From: Conexibacter woesei DSM 14684
GTDB lineage: Bacteria > Actinomycetota > Thermoleophilia > Solirubrobacterales > Solirubrobacteraceae
Assembly: GCF_000025265.1 (NCBI RefSeq)
Contig: NC_013739.1
Coordinates: 1,550,001-1,614,000 of the forward strand
DNA: 64,000 bases
Direction: 5' to 3'
The notes under the pieces are model-generated. The model saw only the letters and a list, made by a program, of their open reading frames with translations, ran no database searches and was not told where the DNA came from. This document shows, in pieces, positions 31,999 to 40,375 of the stretch. How positions within the stretch are numbered: position 1 is the stretch's first letter; every line of letters begins with the position of its first letter. The position numbers and the translations under genes are program-made.

Positions 31999-32447
31999 GG
32001 AGTCGGGGCCGCGGCCTGCTCGCGCTCGTGCGCGGCCGCCTGGCGCAGCTGCTCGAACTGGATCACGGTGCCGGCGGCACCCCAGTTGCCCTCGGGCACG
32101 TCGCGGATCAGCACCATCACGCGCAGCGCGTGCTCCTGCGTCAGGCCGGCGGCGTCGAGCACCCGTCTCGTCGCCTCGCCGACCAGCTCCTGCTTGCGCC
32201 GGTCCGACAGCGCGCCCGCCGGCACCGTCACGTCGACGCGGAACGTCGGCGCGGTGACCGGGCGGCCGGCAGACAGCACCGCCTCGCCCGGCAGCTCGTG
32301 CAGGTAGACCCACGTGACGTTGCGGAAGAACTCCGTGTCCGGCGCGCGCTCGGCGCGCAGCAGCACCGTCGTCAGCTCCTCGACGAGCGTCGCGCGCGCC
32401 GCGTCCGTCAGCGCGCCGACGGGATAGGTGACGTCCATCACGGGCAT
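31995..32447 (-). CDS. tautomerase-family protein (4-oxalocrotonate tautomerase-like)
   Basis: A 150-residue protein that reads as a double-length tautomerase: two beta-alpha-beta halves (MPVMDVTYPVGALTDAARATLVEELTTVLL and FRVDVTVPAGALSDRRKQELVGEATRRVL). ATG 32447 is chosen because it puts Pro at position 2, the catalytic base of the family after Met removal. No conserved neighbour pathway is visible. A palindrome upstream (32487-32496) suggests control by a dimeric regulator. Confidence 0.7.
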   Translation of the reverse strand: MPVMDVTYPVGALTDAARATLVEELTTVLLRAERAPDTEFFRNVTWVYLHELPGEAVLSAGRPVTAPTFRVDVTVPAGALSDRRKQELVGEATRRVLDAAGLTQEHALRVMVLIRDVPEGNWGAAGTVIQFEQLRQAAAHEREQAAAPTP

Positions 32448-32486
32448 GTCCAGCTCCGATCGTCCGGTTTCCCGGGAGGCTACTAA

Positions 32487-32496
32487 GACGATCGTC
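32487..32496. promoter_or_regulatory. palindromic operator candidate upstream of the tautomerase gene
   Basis: GACGATCGTC is a perfect 10-bp palindrome, extended with one mismatch to 16 bp (TAA...CTA). Read on the minus strand, a TTGCCA -35-like element precedes it and TAGTAG follows it, so it sits in the promoter spacer. GACGATCG recurs at about 32456-32463 (complement). A TetR-type regulator is a likely binder. Confidence 0.45.
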
Positions 32497-32565
32497 CTAT
32501 TGGCAAGCTGCAACCGCTCCCGCGCGGCGGCGGCGCGGAGCGGTCGGTCCCTCGGCCTGCCCGGA

Positions 32566-32895
32566 TCAGCTGCCCAGCAGCCGCGCCTTCTGCTGCGCGA
32601 ACTCCTCCTCGGTCAGCACGCCCTGGTCGCGCAGCTGCCCGAGCTGCTGAAGCTGCGTGATCAGGTCCGCGGAGCCAGCGGCGGGAGCTGCCGCGGCCGG
32701 GGCGGGCGCGGCGGCGGGCGGCGGCGCGGCCGCGGGCGCAGGCGCGGCAGCGGCCTGCTGCTGCTCGAGGCCCGACAGACGCTCCTCCTGCTCCTCCTCG
32801 CGCTGCCGCGAGGCGGCGTTGCGCTTGCCCGCGACGTAGGCGCCGCCGCCGACGGCGGCGGCGCGCAGCAGGGGACGGCGGCGGCCGAGCGGCAT
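32566..32895 (-). CDS. SHOCT-domain protein
   Basis: A 109-residue protein with a C-terminal SHOCT domain (SADLITQLQQLGQLRDQGVLTEEEFAQQKARLLGS), a short helical module found at the ends of many bacterial proteins and possibly involved in oligomerisation. The middle is Ala/Pro low complexity and the N-terminus is basic (MPLGRRRPLLRAAAVGGGAYVAGKRNAA), perhaps a weak membrane anchor. Its start is 2 nt from the end of the CMD-like gene, indicating an operon. Confidence 0.75.
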   Translation of the reverse strand: MPLGRRRPLLRAAAVGGGAYVAGKRNAASRQREEEQEERLSGLEQQQAAAAPAPAAAPPPAAAPAPAAAAPAAGSADLITQLQQLGQLRDQGVLTEEEFAQQKARLLGS

Positions 32896-32897
32896 GG

Positions 32898-33245
32898 TCA
32901 GGCCACCTCCTCAGGCAGCGCGAGGCCGAGCGCGAGCATGATCTCGGGCGCGGCGGCGACGACCCGCGGGCCGCCGACCTGCGGCGCGACCGCCCGCAGC
33001 ACGCCGAGCACGTCGTCGCCCGTCGCGCCGTCCTCCAGCGCGTTGGCGACCTGCCAGGCGTAGGAGGCCGGCGGCGCGTCGAGCGCGATCAGCGCCGCGA
33101 TCTTGACGAGCGCGAACGTGCGCGGATCGAGCCCGGTCGCCTCCATCTGCGTCTCGCGCAGTCCGAGCGCCGTATCGAGCACGGCCAGCTCGCCGACGGC
33201 GACGCGTCTCAGCAGGTCGGCGGAATCGGGGGTGACGGCGGACAT
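32898..33245 (-). CDS. carboxymuconolactone decarboxylase/AhpD-like protein
   Basis: A 115-residue all-helical protein resembling the CMD/AhpD fold: LDPRTFALVKIAALIALDAPPASYAWQVANALEDGATGDDVLGVLRAVAPQVGGPRVVAAAPEIMLAL. The Cys-x-x-Cys pair of AhpD peroxiredoxins is absent, so thiol peroxidase activity is unlikely. The gene lies between the DUF7144-like and SHOCT genes on the same strand with small gaps, so it is probably co-expressed with both. Confidence 0.68.
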   Translation of the reverse strand: MSAVTPDSADLLRRVAVGELAVLDTALGLRETQMEATGLDPRTFALVKIAALIALDAPPASYAWQVANALEDGATGDDVLGVLRAVAPQVGGPRVVAAAPEIMLALGLALPEEVA

Positions 33246-33256
33246 GGTCGCTCCTC

Positions 33257-33703
33257 CTAGACGGCGTCGTCGGCGTGACCGCCGTGGACGGCGAGTCCGT
33301 AGATCACGAGCAGGTTGATCGAGAACAGCGCCAGCGACAGGAACGGATAGGCCGGCAGCATCAGCAGCTGGACGATCGCGTTGATGCACGCGAAGGCGAT
33401 GCCCGCCCACGTCGCGATGCTGTTGCGGGCCCACACGCCGAACGCCGCCAGCATCTGAAGACAACCGGTCACGAGGACGATCCAGCCCCAGGTGTTGAGG
33501 TCGCTGAAGACGTACTTCGCGTCGTTGACGAAGAACGTCGAATCGTCGATCGCGCCGATGCCGTAGATGATGTTCAGCGTCGCGACCATCAACAGCATCG
33601 TCCCCGCGAACATGACCCACCCGCTGAGGTGGGACTCGGCGCTCGCCGAGACGTCGGATCGCGGAGTCGGCGCAGGCACGCCGCCGGAAGCATGGACACC
33701 CAT
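33257..33703 (-). CDS. four-helix membrane protein, DUF7144-like
   Basis: A 148-residue integral membrane protein with four predicted helices: GWVMFAGTMLLMVATLNIIYGIGAI, WGWIVLVTGCLQMLAAFGVW, WAGIAFACINAIVQLLMLPAY and LALFSINLLVIYGLAVHG. The YVFSDLNTWGWIVL segment is typical of the actinobacterial DUF7144 group, whose function is not known. ATG 33703 follows GGAGGAG closely. It heads a minus-strand group of three small genes. Confidence 0.78.
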   Translation of the reverse strand: MGVHASGGVPAPTPRSDVSASAESHLSGWVMFAGTMLLMVATLNIIYGIGAIDDSTFFVNDAKYVFSDLNTWGWIVLVTGCLQMLAAFGVWARNSIATWAGIAFACINAIVQLLMLPAYPFLSLALFSINLLVIYGLAVHGGHADDAV

Positions 33704-33835
33704 GGAGCTCCTCCATTCATCGTGGAGGTCCACCGTCCCACCGCGCGCGGGACGTCGCCAAGGGTGCGCCCACCACACCGCAGACACCGGCATGCACCAC
33801 TGCGCGCCCGGCGCGGGCGGGAGGAACATGGCCGC

Positions 33836-34369
33836 ATGGTGCGAGAGATCGTCACGACAGGACTGGGGCCGCCGCGTGCGGTGCTCGCGCGCGGGCTCGA
33901 CGCCCCGCGCTGGGCGCTGCGCACCGCCGCCGGACCGGTCACCCGCGGCGCGCTGGCTGGACTCGACATGCTGCTCGCGTCCGAGCTGGCGGAGGAGGCC
34001 GCCCGCCGCATCTACGAGCGCGTGCTCGCCGGCCCCGAGCTGGAGGCCGCTGTCGCGGAGGCGGTGGAGAGCCCGGCGATGGAGCGGCTCGTCGCGCGCG
34101 TCGTCGACAGCCGCCTGATGGAGGCGACGGCCGCACGGCTGCTGGAGAGCGAGGAGCTGTGGCTGATGGTGCAGGAGGTCGCGCAGAGCCCGGCCGTCAC
34201 GAGCGCGATCACGCAGCAGGGCGCGAGCTTCGCCGACGATGTCGCGAGCGAGGTTCGCGAGCAGTCCCAGCACGCCGACGCCTGGATCGAACGCGCGGCG
34301 CGGCGCGTGCTGCGGCGTGAGCCGCGTGCCGGCCCGCGACCTGGGATGCCGGACCCGGGACCGGCATGA
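33836..34369 (+). CDS. hypothetical helical protein, probable partner of the RDD protein
   Basis: A 177-residue Ala/Glu-rich helical protein without a recognised family. Repeated motifs ELEAAVAEAVESPAMERLVARVVDSRLMEATAARLLESEELWLMVQEVAQSPAVTSAI suggest a short internal repeat around S-P-A. Ribosome-binding site GGGAGGAAC precedes ATG 33836. Its stop overlaps the RDD start (ATGA), the arrangement in which such proteins often accompany RDD membrane proteins in actinobacteria. It may bind the inner face of the membrane; this is inference. Confidence 0.65.
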   Translation: MVREIVTTGLGPPRAVLARGLDAPRWALRTAAGPVTRGALAGLDMLLASELAEEAARRIYERVLAGPELEAAVAEAVESPAMERLVARVVDSRLMEATAARLLESEELWLMVQEVAQSPAVTSAITQQGASFADDVASEVREQSQHADAWIERAARRVLRREPRAGPRPGMPDPGPA

Positions 34370-34890
34370 GCACCGCGGCCACGGCGCGCGCACAGGCTGC
34401 CGCGGCTGCTCGCAGCAACGGCAGACCGCCGGCGGCGCCGCGAATCGAGCCGCCGCCGTACGCCGGCCTCGTCACGCGCACGATCGCGTTCGCGCTCGAC
34501 GCCGCCGTCGTCAACGGGGTGGCGCTCGCGGTCGCCGGCGTGCTGACGCTGTGCATGTCGCTGCTGCACCTGCCGCACGACGTCGCGGTCGTCGCGGCGG
34601 TGTTCGGCGGCATCGTCTGGTTCGCGTGGGCGGTCGGCTACTTCGCCGTCTTCTGGTCGACGACCGGCCAGACGCCCGGCGACCGCGTGATGGGGATCCG
34701 CGTGCGCGATGCGCGCGACGCCGCCGCCCAGATCCCGCTGCGGCGGGCGCTGCTGCGCTGCATCGGCCTCGTGCTCGGCGCGATTCCGCTGTTCGCCGGT
34801 TACGTGCCCGTGCTGCTCGACGAGCGCCGGCGCGCCTTCCACGACTGGCTGGCGCGAACCGTCGTGGTGCACGGCGGCGGCCATGTCTGA
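34366..34890 (+). CDS. RDD-family membrane protein
   Basis: A 174-residue RDD protein with three to four helices. The family signature appears as YAGLVTRTIAFALDAAVVNG (Arg and Asp in the first helix) and TTGQTPGDRVMGIRVRDARDAAAQIPLRRALLRCIG after the second. RDD proteins have been linked to ion or small-solute transport, but this member's role is unknown. It overlaps genes on both sides (ATGA with the helical protein, and 8 nt with the receiver protein), so all three are in one operon. Confidence 0.82.
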   Translation: MSTAATARAQAAAAARSNGRPPAAPRIEPPPYAGLVTRTIAFALDAAVVNGVALAVAGVLTLCMSLLHLPHDVAVVAAVFGGIVWFAWAVGYFAVFWSTTGQTPGDRVMGIRVRDARDAAAQIPLRRALLRCIGLVLGAIPLFAGYVPVLLDERRRAFHDWLARTVVVHGGGHV

Positions 34891-35290
34891 CGCCGCGCGG
34901 CCGGGCGCTCCCGGGCACGAGGTCGGCGTGCTGACCGTCGACGACCAGGCGTCGTTCCGCAGCGCCGCGCGCGCCGTCGTCGGCGCGACGCCGGGCTTCC
35001 GCACGCTCGGCGAGGCGGCGTCGGCGGCAGAGGCGCTCGCGGCGGCGGAGGCGGTCGCGCCCGAGCTCGTGCTGATGGACGTGCGGATGCCCGGCACGGA
35101 CGGGATCGACACGACCCGCCGGCTGCTCGCGCGGTGGCCGAAGACGGTCGTCGTGCTCGTCTCGGCCGGCGCGCTCGACCGCCTGCCGCCGGCGTGCACC
35201 ACCTGCGGTGCCGTCGCGGTGCTGGCGAAGCAGGACCTGCGCCCGCGTGCCCTGATCGAGCTGTGGCGGCGGCACGGGCCGGCGCGCTGA
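34883..35290 (+). CDS. stand-alone response-regulator receiver protein
   Basis: A 135-residue CheY-like receiver with no output domain. VGVLTVDDQASFRSAARAVV supplies the acidic pair, LVLMDVRMPGTDGID the phospho-acceptor Asp, VVLVSAG the Thr/Ser switch and LAKQDL the Lys. A CTTC-like segment (PPACTTCGAVAVLAK) is unusual and might bind metal or form a disulfide. It lies directly before a convergent LuxR-type response regulator and near a histidine kinase, so it may be an extra phosphate sink for that kinase. Confidence 0.82.
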   Translation: MSDAARPGAPGHEVGVLTVDDQASFRSAARAVVGATPGFRTLGEAASAAEALAAAEAVAPELVLMDVRMPGTDGIDTTRRLLARWPKTVVVLVSAGALDRLPPACTTCGAVAVLAKQDLRPRALIELWRRHGPAR

Positions 35291-35292
35291 GG

Positions 35293-35967
35293 TCAGTCGC
35301 GTCTGCCCGCCGCGGCGAGGTAGATCAGCGTCGCCTTGACGCGTCGGCTGACGTCCTCGGCGTAGCTGAGGCCGAGCTTCAGGAAGATCGAGTTGATGTG
35401 CTTCTCGACGGCCCGCTTCGTCAGCACCAGCTCGCGCGCGATCCGCGGGTTGCTCTTGCCCTGCGCGATCTCGCCGAGGATCTCCAGCTCCCGCGGCGAC
35501 AGCTCCGCCAGCGGCGAGTCGCCCGGCGCGGTGTGGCGCGCGATCATCGACTCGACGATCTTGGCGTCGACGAACGCGCCGCCGCGCGCGACCGCGTCGA
35601 TCGCGCCGACGAGCTGGCCGCGGTCGCTGACGCGCTCCTTCAGCAGGTAGGCGCGCCCGTCGCTGCCCGCCTCCAGCAGCGCGAGCCCGAAGCGCGGCTC
35701 GGCGTACTGGCTCAGCACGACGACGCCGATCTCGGGATAGCGCTCGCGCAGCTCGTTGGCGACCTGGATGCCCTCGTCCTCGAGGTCGGGCGGCATGCGG
35801 ATGTCGGTCACGACGACCGTCGGCCGCTCACGCTCGACGGCAGCCAGCAGCGAGGCGCGGTCGTGGCAGCGCGCGACGACCTCGAGGTGCGCCTCGTGCT
35901 CGAGGATGCGTGCGACCGCTTCTCGCACCAGAAAACTGTCGTCTGCGAGGACGACGCGGATCGGCAG
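35293..35967 (-). CDS. NarL/LuxR-family response regulator with a non-canonical start codon
   Basis: Receiver plus LuxR helix-turn-helix: VVTDIRMPP holds the phospho-acceptor Asp; LSPRELEILGEIAQGKSNPRIARELVLTKRAVEKHINSIFLKLGL is the DNA-binding domain. The only ATG/GTG/TTG start (GTG 35928) would delete strand 1 and the acidic pair. The same frame continues upstream as LPIRVVLADDSFLV, which restores both, before an in-frame stop at 35983-35985. The real start must therefore be CTG 35967 or ATT 35979; I use CTG, giving 224 residues. It is divergent from the histidine kinase at 36070, its likely partner. Confidence 0.83.
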   Translation of the reverse strand: MPIRVVLADDSFLVREAVARILEHEAHLEVVARCHDRASLLAAVERERPTVVVTDIRMPPDLEDEGIQVANELRERYPEIGVVVLSQYAEPRFGLALLEAGSDGRAYLLKERVSDRGQLVGAIDAVARGGAFVDAKIVESMIARHTAPGDSPLAELSPRELEILGEIAQGKSNPRIARELVLTKRAVEKHINSIFLKLGLSYAEDVSRRVKATLIYLAAAGRRD

Positions 35968-36069
35968 GTCCCGGGTAATGATTCAGTGTCTACCCGCCGC
36001 GTGCACTTGGCGAAGCGCCCGCGACCTGAGAGGCTGGACCGGCGAGCGACGTGTCTGTCTGCCAGGGCG

Positions 36070-37677
36070 ATGACTCCGGCCTCACTCCAACCTCCCGACG
36101 CGACGCTGCTCGGCCTGCAGTTGCCGAGGCGTCGCCGTGCGCTCGCCCCGACGCCGTCGCTGCTCGCCGGCATCGCCGCCGTCGGCGTCGTGGCGGCCAC
36201 CGTGGCCGCGACGCTCGGCGCGCAGAGCGACGTCTTCGCGCAGCCCGCGCTCAACGGCGCCTACCGCGCCGTCGCGATCGTGTCGTGGGTCGGCGTCGGC
36301 CTGCAGACGTGGCGGCTGCGCCCGGACAGCCGGCTCGGCCCGCTGCTGATAGCGGCCGGCGCCGCCTTCGTCGCGACGACGCCGATGGCGCTGTCGGATC
36401 CGGGGGCGTACACGCTCGGGCGGCTCGCGTGGGTCGGGCTTGCGGCGATCCTCTCCTACGTGATGCTGGCGTTCCCGTCCGGCGAGCTGGAGGGACCGCG
36501 GACGCGGCTCGTCTACCGCTCGACGGTCGCTGCCGTCGCCGCGGCGTGGACGGTGATGCTGCTCGGCGCGCGCGAGCTGCCGGTCGGCGGGATCCTGACC
36601 CGCTGCGACGGCGCCTGCCCGCAGAACCCCTACCGCGTCGTCGACCTCGGTGGCGGGCTGACGGCGACGCTGTCCGACGCGACGACGTTCCTCACGAGCG
36701 CGATGCTGGTCGTCGTCGCGCTGCTCGTGCTGCAACGGATGCGCGCGGTGCAAGGGCTCGCGCGCGCGACGCTGGCGGTTCCGTTCGCCTGCCTGTTCGT
36801 CTTCGCGCTCGCGGTCGCGGTCGGCAACGTGCTGCGCACGACCTCCGGCGACGGCGACGTCGCGATCGCGATCGGTTGGCTCGGCGTGCTGGCCGGACTG
36901 GCGGTGCCGTGGGCGCTGCTCGCCGGCCAGGCGCGCGGGCAGCTGCTCGAACGGGCGCTGCTGGTGCGCCGCAACGCGGCGCTGGAGGCGCGGCTGCACG
37001 CGAGCGCCGACGAGCTGCGCGCATCGCGCGCGCGGATCTACTCGGCCGGCTCCGAGGAGCGGCGGCGGATCGAGCGGGACCTCCACGACAGCGGCCAGAA
37101 CCGCCTCGTCGCGCTGCGGATCAAGCTCGACCTGGCGGCGGAGGAGGCCGAGCAGGAGGGTGCGTCGGAGCTGCTGCACGCCCGCCTCGTCGCGCTCGGC
37201 GAGGAGGCGCAGGACGCCCTCGACGCGGTCCGCGCGATCGCGCGCGGCGTCTACCCGCCGCTGCTGGCGACCGGCGGCCTGCTGACCGCGCTGGAGGCGG
37301 AGGCGCAGGAGGCGGCGCGACCGGTCGCGGTGCGCGCGGCCGGCGACGTGCCGCGCAGCACACCGGAGGCCGAGGCGGCGGTCTACTACTGCTGCCTGGA
37401 GGCGCTCCAGAACTCGTGCAAGCACGCCGGCCCCGGCGCGCATGTGACGCTGCGACTCGCGTGCGTCGACGGCACGCTCGACTTCGCCGTCGCCGACGAC
37501 GGCCCGGGTTTCGCCGACGGCGTGCTCCACACGAGCACGGGGCTGACCCACATGCGCGACCGGATCCTCGCCGTCGGCGGCACGGTCGAGCTGACCAACG
37601 ACGACGGTGGCGGCGCGCTCGTGCACGGGCGCACGCCATGGCCGCCGCGACCCCGCGCCGAGGAGGACACACGATGA
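36070..37677 (+). CDS. sensor histidine kinase, HisKA_3 (NarX/DegS-like)
   Basis: Membrane sensor kinase, 535 residues. About eight hydrophobic segments fill residues ~30-300, followed by a coiled linker and EERRRIERDLHDSGQNRLVALRIKL, the HisKA_3 phosphorylation site (HDSGQ in place of the common HDGVQ). The ATPase domain has the N box ALQNSCKHA and the G1 box VADDGPGF. It has no extracellular sensor domain of note, so the signal may be sensed in the membrane. It is divergent from the LuxR-type regulator at 35293 and overlaps the DUF2252 gene by 4 nt. Confidence 0.87.
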   Translation: MTPASLQPPDATLLGLQLPRRRRALAPTPSLLAGIAAVGVVAATVAATLGAQSDVFAQPALNGAYRAVAIVSWVGVGLQTWRLRPDSRLGPLLIAAGAAFVATTPMALSDPGAYTLGRLAWVGLAAILSYVMLAFPSGELEGPRTRLVYRSTVAAVAAAWTVMLLGARELPVGGILTRCDGACPQNPYRVVDLGGGLTATLSDATTFLTSAMLVVVALLVLQRMRAVQGLARATLAVPFACLFVFALAVAVGNVLRTTSGDGDVAIAIGWLGVLAGLAVPWALLAGQARGQLLERALLVRRNAALEARLHASADELRASRARIYSAGSEERRRIERDLHDSGQNRLVALRIKLDLAAEEAEQEGASELLHARLVALGEEAQDALDAVRAIARGVYPPLLATGGLLTALEAEAQEAARPVAVRAAGDVPRSTPEAEAAVYYCCLEALQNSCKHAGPGAHVTLRLACVDGTLDFAVADDGPGFADGVLHTSTGLTHMRDRILAVGGTVELTNDDGGGALVHGRTPWPPRPRAEEDTR

Positions 37678-39068
37678 GCACAGCCGAGCGCGTCACCAGC
37701 CGTGACGAGCGGATCGCGCGCGGTCGCGCCGCGCGCGCCGAGATACGCCGTCGCGACCACGGCGAGTGGGAGCCGGCCGCCGACCGCGCGGACCCGATCG
37801 AGCTGCTGGAGCGCCAGGGGAGAGACCGCATCGCGGAGCTGCTGCCGCTCCGCTACGAGCGCATGAGCGCGTCGCCGTTCACGTTCTTCCGCGGCTCGGC
37901 GGCGGTGATGGCCGCCGACCTCGCGCGCACACCGGTCAGCGGTGAGCGCGTGCAGCTGTGCGGCGACGCGCACCTGGCGAACTTCGGCGGCTTCGGCGCC
38001 CCCGACCGCACGATCGTGTTCGACCTCAACGACTTCGACGAGACGCTGCCCGGCCCGTGGGAGTGGGACGTCAAGCGGCTCGCCGCGAGCATCGTGCTCG
38101 CCGCGCGCGACCGCGGCTTCGACTCGGACGAGCAGGCGGCGGCCGTGCACGCGGCCGTCGGCGCGTACCGCCGCGCGATCCGCGACTTCGCCGGCCAGTC
38201 GCATCTCGACGTCTGGTACGCGCGCCTGAACGCCGACAGCGTCATCGAGGAGTGGCGCAGCAGAGTGCCGCGAGCGCAGATGCGCACGTTCGAGCGCAAC
38301 GTCGAGAAGGCGCGCTCGAAGACGAGCATGAAGGCGGTTGCGCGCCTGACCGAGCGCGTCGACGGCGAGCTGCGGATCGCCGCGGACCCGCCGCTGATCG
38401 TCCCGATCGAGGACGAGCTGCCCGAAGGCGCCGGCACCGGCCCCGAGATCGAGCAGCTGGTGCGCGGGATCCTCAGCGGCTACGCGGCCAGCCTGACCGG
38501 CGCGACGCGGCGGCTGCTGGAGCGCTACCACTACGTCCACGCCGCGCGCAAGGTCGTCGGCGTCGGCAGCGTTGGCACGCGCGCCTGGATCGCGCTGCTG
38601 ATCGGCGACGACGAGCGCGACCCGCTGTTCCTGCAGTTGAAGGAGGCGAACGCGTCGGTCGTCGAGCCGTTCGCGGGCGCGAGCAGGTTCAACCGGCACG
38701 GCCGCCGCGTCGTCGAGGGTCAGTGGCTGATGCAGGCGGCGAGCGACATCTGCCTCGGCTGGGTCTCGGTCGACGACCCCGACGGCAACCGGCGCGACTT
38801 CTACGTGCGCCAGCTGTGGGACTGGAAGCGCTCCGCCGACCTCGAGCGGATAGTCCCGGCCGGCCTGAGCGCGTACGGGCAGATGTGCGGCTGGACGCTC
38901 GCGCGGGCGCACGCGCGCTCGGGCGACGCGCTCGCGATCGGCGCCTACCTCGGCGGCGGCGACGCGTTCGAGCGCGCGATCGCGCGCTTCGCGGCGACCT
39001 ACTCCGACCAGACCGAGCGCGATCACGCAGCGCTCGTCGCGCATCTCGCCGCGCCCGTCCGGCAGTAG
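37674..39068 (+). CDS. DUF2252 family protein
   Basis: A 464-residue protein of the DUF2252 family, whose fold relates to aminoglycoside-phosphotransferase/protein-kinase-like proteins. Characteristic parts are [72 protein letters not shown] (kinase-like catalytic HxxN and DxxD segments) and [17 protein letters not shown]. The biological substrate is unknown. It begins with GAGGAGGA 7 nt upstream and an ATGA overlap with the kinase gene, so it belongs to that transcription unit. Confidence 0.85.
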   Translation: MSTAERVTSRDERIARGRAARAEIRRRDHGEWEPAADRADPIELLERQGRDRIAELLPLRYERMSASPFTFFRGSAAVMAADLARTPVSGERVQLCGDAHLANFGGFGAPDRTIVFDLNDFDETLPGPWEWDVKRLAASIVLAARDRGFDSDEQAAAVHAAVGAYRRAIRDFAGQSHLDVWYARLNADSVIEEWRSRVPRAQMRTFERNVEKARSKTSMKAVARLTERVDGELRIAADPPLIVPIEDELPEGAGTGPEIEQLVRGILSGYAASLTGATRRLLERYHYVHAARKVVGVGSVGTRAWIALLIGDDERDPLFLQLKEANASVVEPFAGASRFNRHGRRVVEGQWLMQAASDICLGWVSVDDPDGNRRDFYVRQLWDWKRSADLERIVPAGLSAYGQMCGWTLARAHARSGDALAIGAYLGGGDAFERAIARFAATYSDQTERDHAALVAHLAAPVRQ

Positions 39069-39101
39069 TTGCGACACGGACCGCACCCGGCGTGGCACGA
39101 T

Positions 39102-39119
39102 ATTGGTTGACTGGCCAAT
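39102..39119. promoter_or_regulatory. operator-like dyad upstream of the beta-oxidation operon
   Basis: ATTGG (39102-39106) and CCAAT (39115-39119) form an inverted repeat around TTGACTGG, which also contains a consensus-like -35 (TTGACT, 39107-39112). A repressor bound here would block promoter access. TetR- or FadR-type control of fatty-acid genes is common, but no regulator adjoins the operon. Confidence 0.4.
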
Positions 39120-39154
39120 CAGCGCCTCACGCGAGCTCAACCGAGGTAGGAGAA

Positions 39155-40372
39155 ATGCCAAGCACCGACGCACTCGTCTTCGACGCCCTGCGCACACCGC
39201 GCGGCAAGGGCAAGAGCAACGGCTCTCTGCACACCACCAAGCCTGTCGACCTCGTCGTCGGCCTGATGCACGAGATGCTCTCACGCAACGCGTCGCTCGA
39301 TCCAAAGCGGGTCGACGACGTCGTGCTCGGCTGCGTCACGCCCGTCGGCGACCAGGGCATGGACATCGCCAAGACGGCGGCGCTCAAGGCCGGTCTGCCG
39401 GACACGGTCGCCGGCGTCCAGCTCAACCGCTTCTGCGCCTCGGGCCTGGAGGCGGTCAACGTCGCCGCGCAGAAGGTCGCCTCCGGCTGGGAGGACCTCG
39501 TCTTCGCCGGCGGTGTCGAGTCGATGTCGCGCGTGCCGATGGGCACCGATGGTGGCGCCTGGGCGCTCGACCCGGAGACGAACCTCGAGACGGCGTTCGT
39601 CCCGCAGGGCATCTCCGCCGACCTGATCGCGACGGTCGAGGAGTTCAGCCGCGACGACGTCGACGCCTATGCCGTCCGCTCGCAGGAGCGTGCCGCCGCC
39701 GCGCAGGCCGCGGGCAAGTTCAAGGACTCGGTCGTTCCGGTGCTCGACATCAACGACCACGTCGTGCTCGACAACGACGAGTTCATCCGCGCCGGCACGA
39801 CCGCCGAGACGCTCGGCAGACTGAAGCCGTCGTTCGCCGCGATGGGCGAGATGGGCGGCTTCGACGCCGTCGCGCTGCAGAAGTACCACTGGATCGAGAG
39901 AATCGACCACGTCCACACGCCGGGCAACTCCTCCGGCATCGTCGACGGCGCCTCGCTGCTGGCGATCGGGAACGCGCAGACGGGCGAGGAGCTGGGCCTC
40001 GAGCCGCGCGCCCGCATCCTCGCGACGGCCGTCTCCGGCGCCGACCCGACGATCATGCTGACCGGTCCCGCGCCGGCGTCGAAGAAGGCGCTCGGGAAGG
40101 CCGGCATCACTGCTGACCAGCTCGACCTCGTCGAGATCAACGAGGCGTTCGCCGCGGTCGTGCTGCGGTTCGTGCGCGACATGGACCTCGACATGGAGAA
40201 GGTCAACGTCAACGGCGGCGCGATCGCGATGGGCCACCCGCTCGGCGCGACCGGCGGGATGATCCTCGGCACGCTGATCGACGAGCTGCACCGCACCGGC
40301 GGCAGATACGGCCTCGCGACGCTCTGCGTCGGCGGCGGCATGGGCATCGCGACCGTCGTGGAGGCGATCTAG
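39155..40372 (+). CDS. fadA: acetyl-CoA acyltransferase (thiolase)
   Basis: Thiolase of 405 residues, cleaving 3-ketoacyl-CoA in the last step of beta-oxidation. The nucleophile Cys94 lies in [12 protein letters not shown], the His in [17 protein letters not shown] and the second Cys in [11 protein letters not shown] strong ribosome-binding site (GAGGTAGGAG) precedes ATG 39155. It lies 3 nt before the FadB-like gene, so the two products may form the alpha2beta2 beta-oxidation complex. Arg codons include several AGA, as in other probably well-expressed genes here. Confidence 0.93.
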   Translation: MPSTDALVFDALRTPRGKGKSNGSLHTTKPVDLVVGLMHEMLSRNASLDPKRVDDVVLGCVTPVGDQGMDIAKTAALKAGLPDTVAGVQLNRFCASGLEAVNVAAQKVASGWEDLVFAGGVESMSRVPMGTDGGAWALDPETNLETAFVPQGISADLIATVEEFSRDDVDAYAVRSQERAAAAQAAGKFKDSVVPVLDINDHVVLDNDEFIRAGTTAETLGRLKPSFAAMGEMGGFDAVALQKYHWIERIDHVHTPGNSSGIVDGASLLAIGNAQTGEELGLEPRARILATAVSGADPTIMLTGPAPASKKALGKAGITADQLDLVEINEAFAAVVLRFVRDMDLDMEKVNVNGGAIAMGHPLGATGGMILGTLIDELHRTGGRYGLATLCVGGGMGIATVVEAI

Positions 40373-40375
40373 GTC

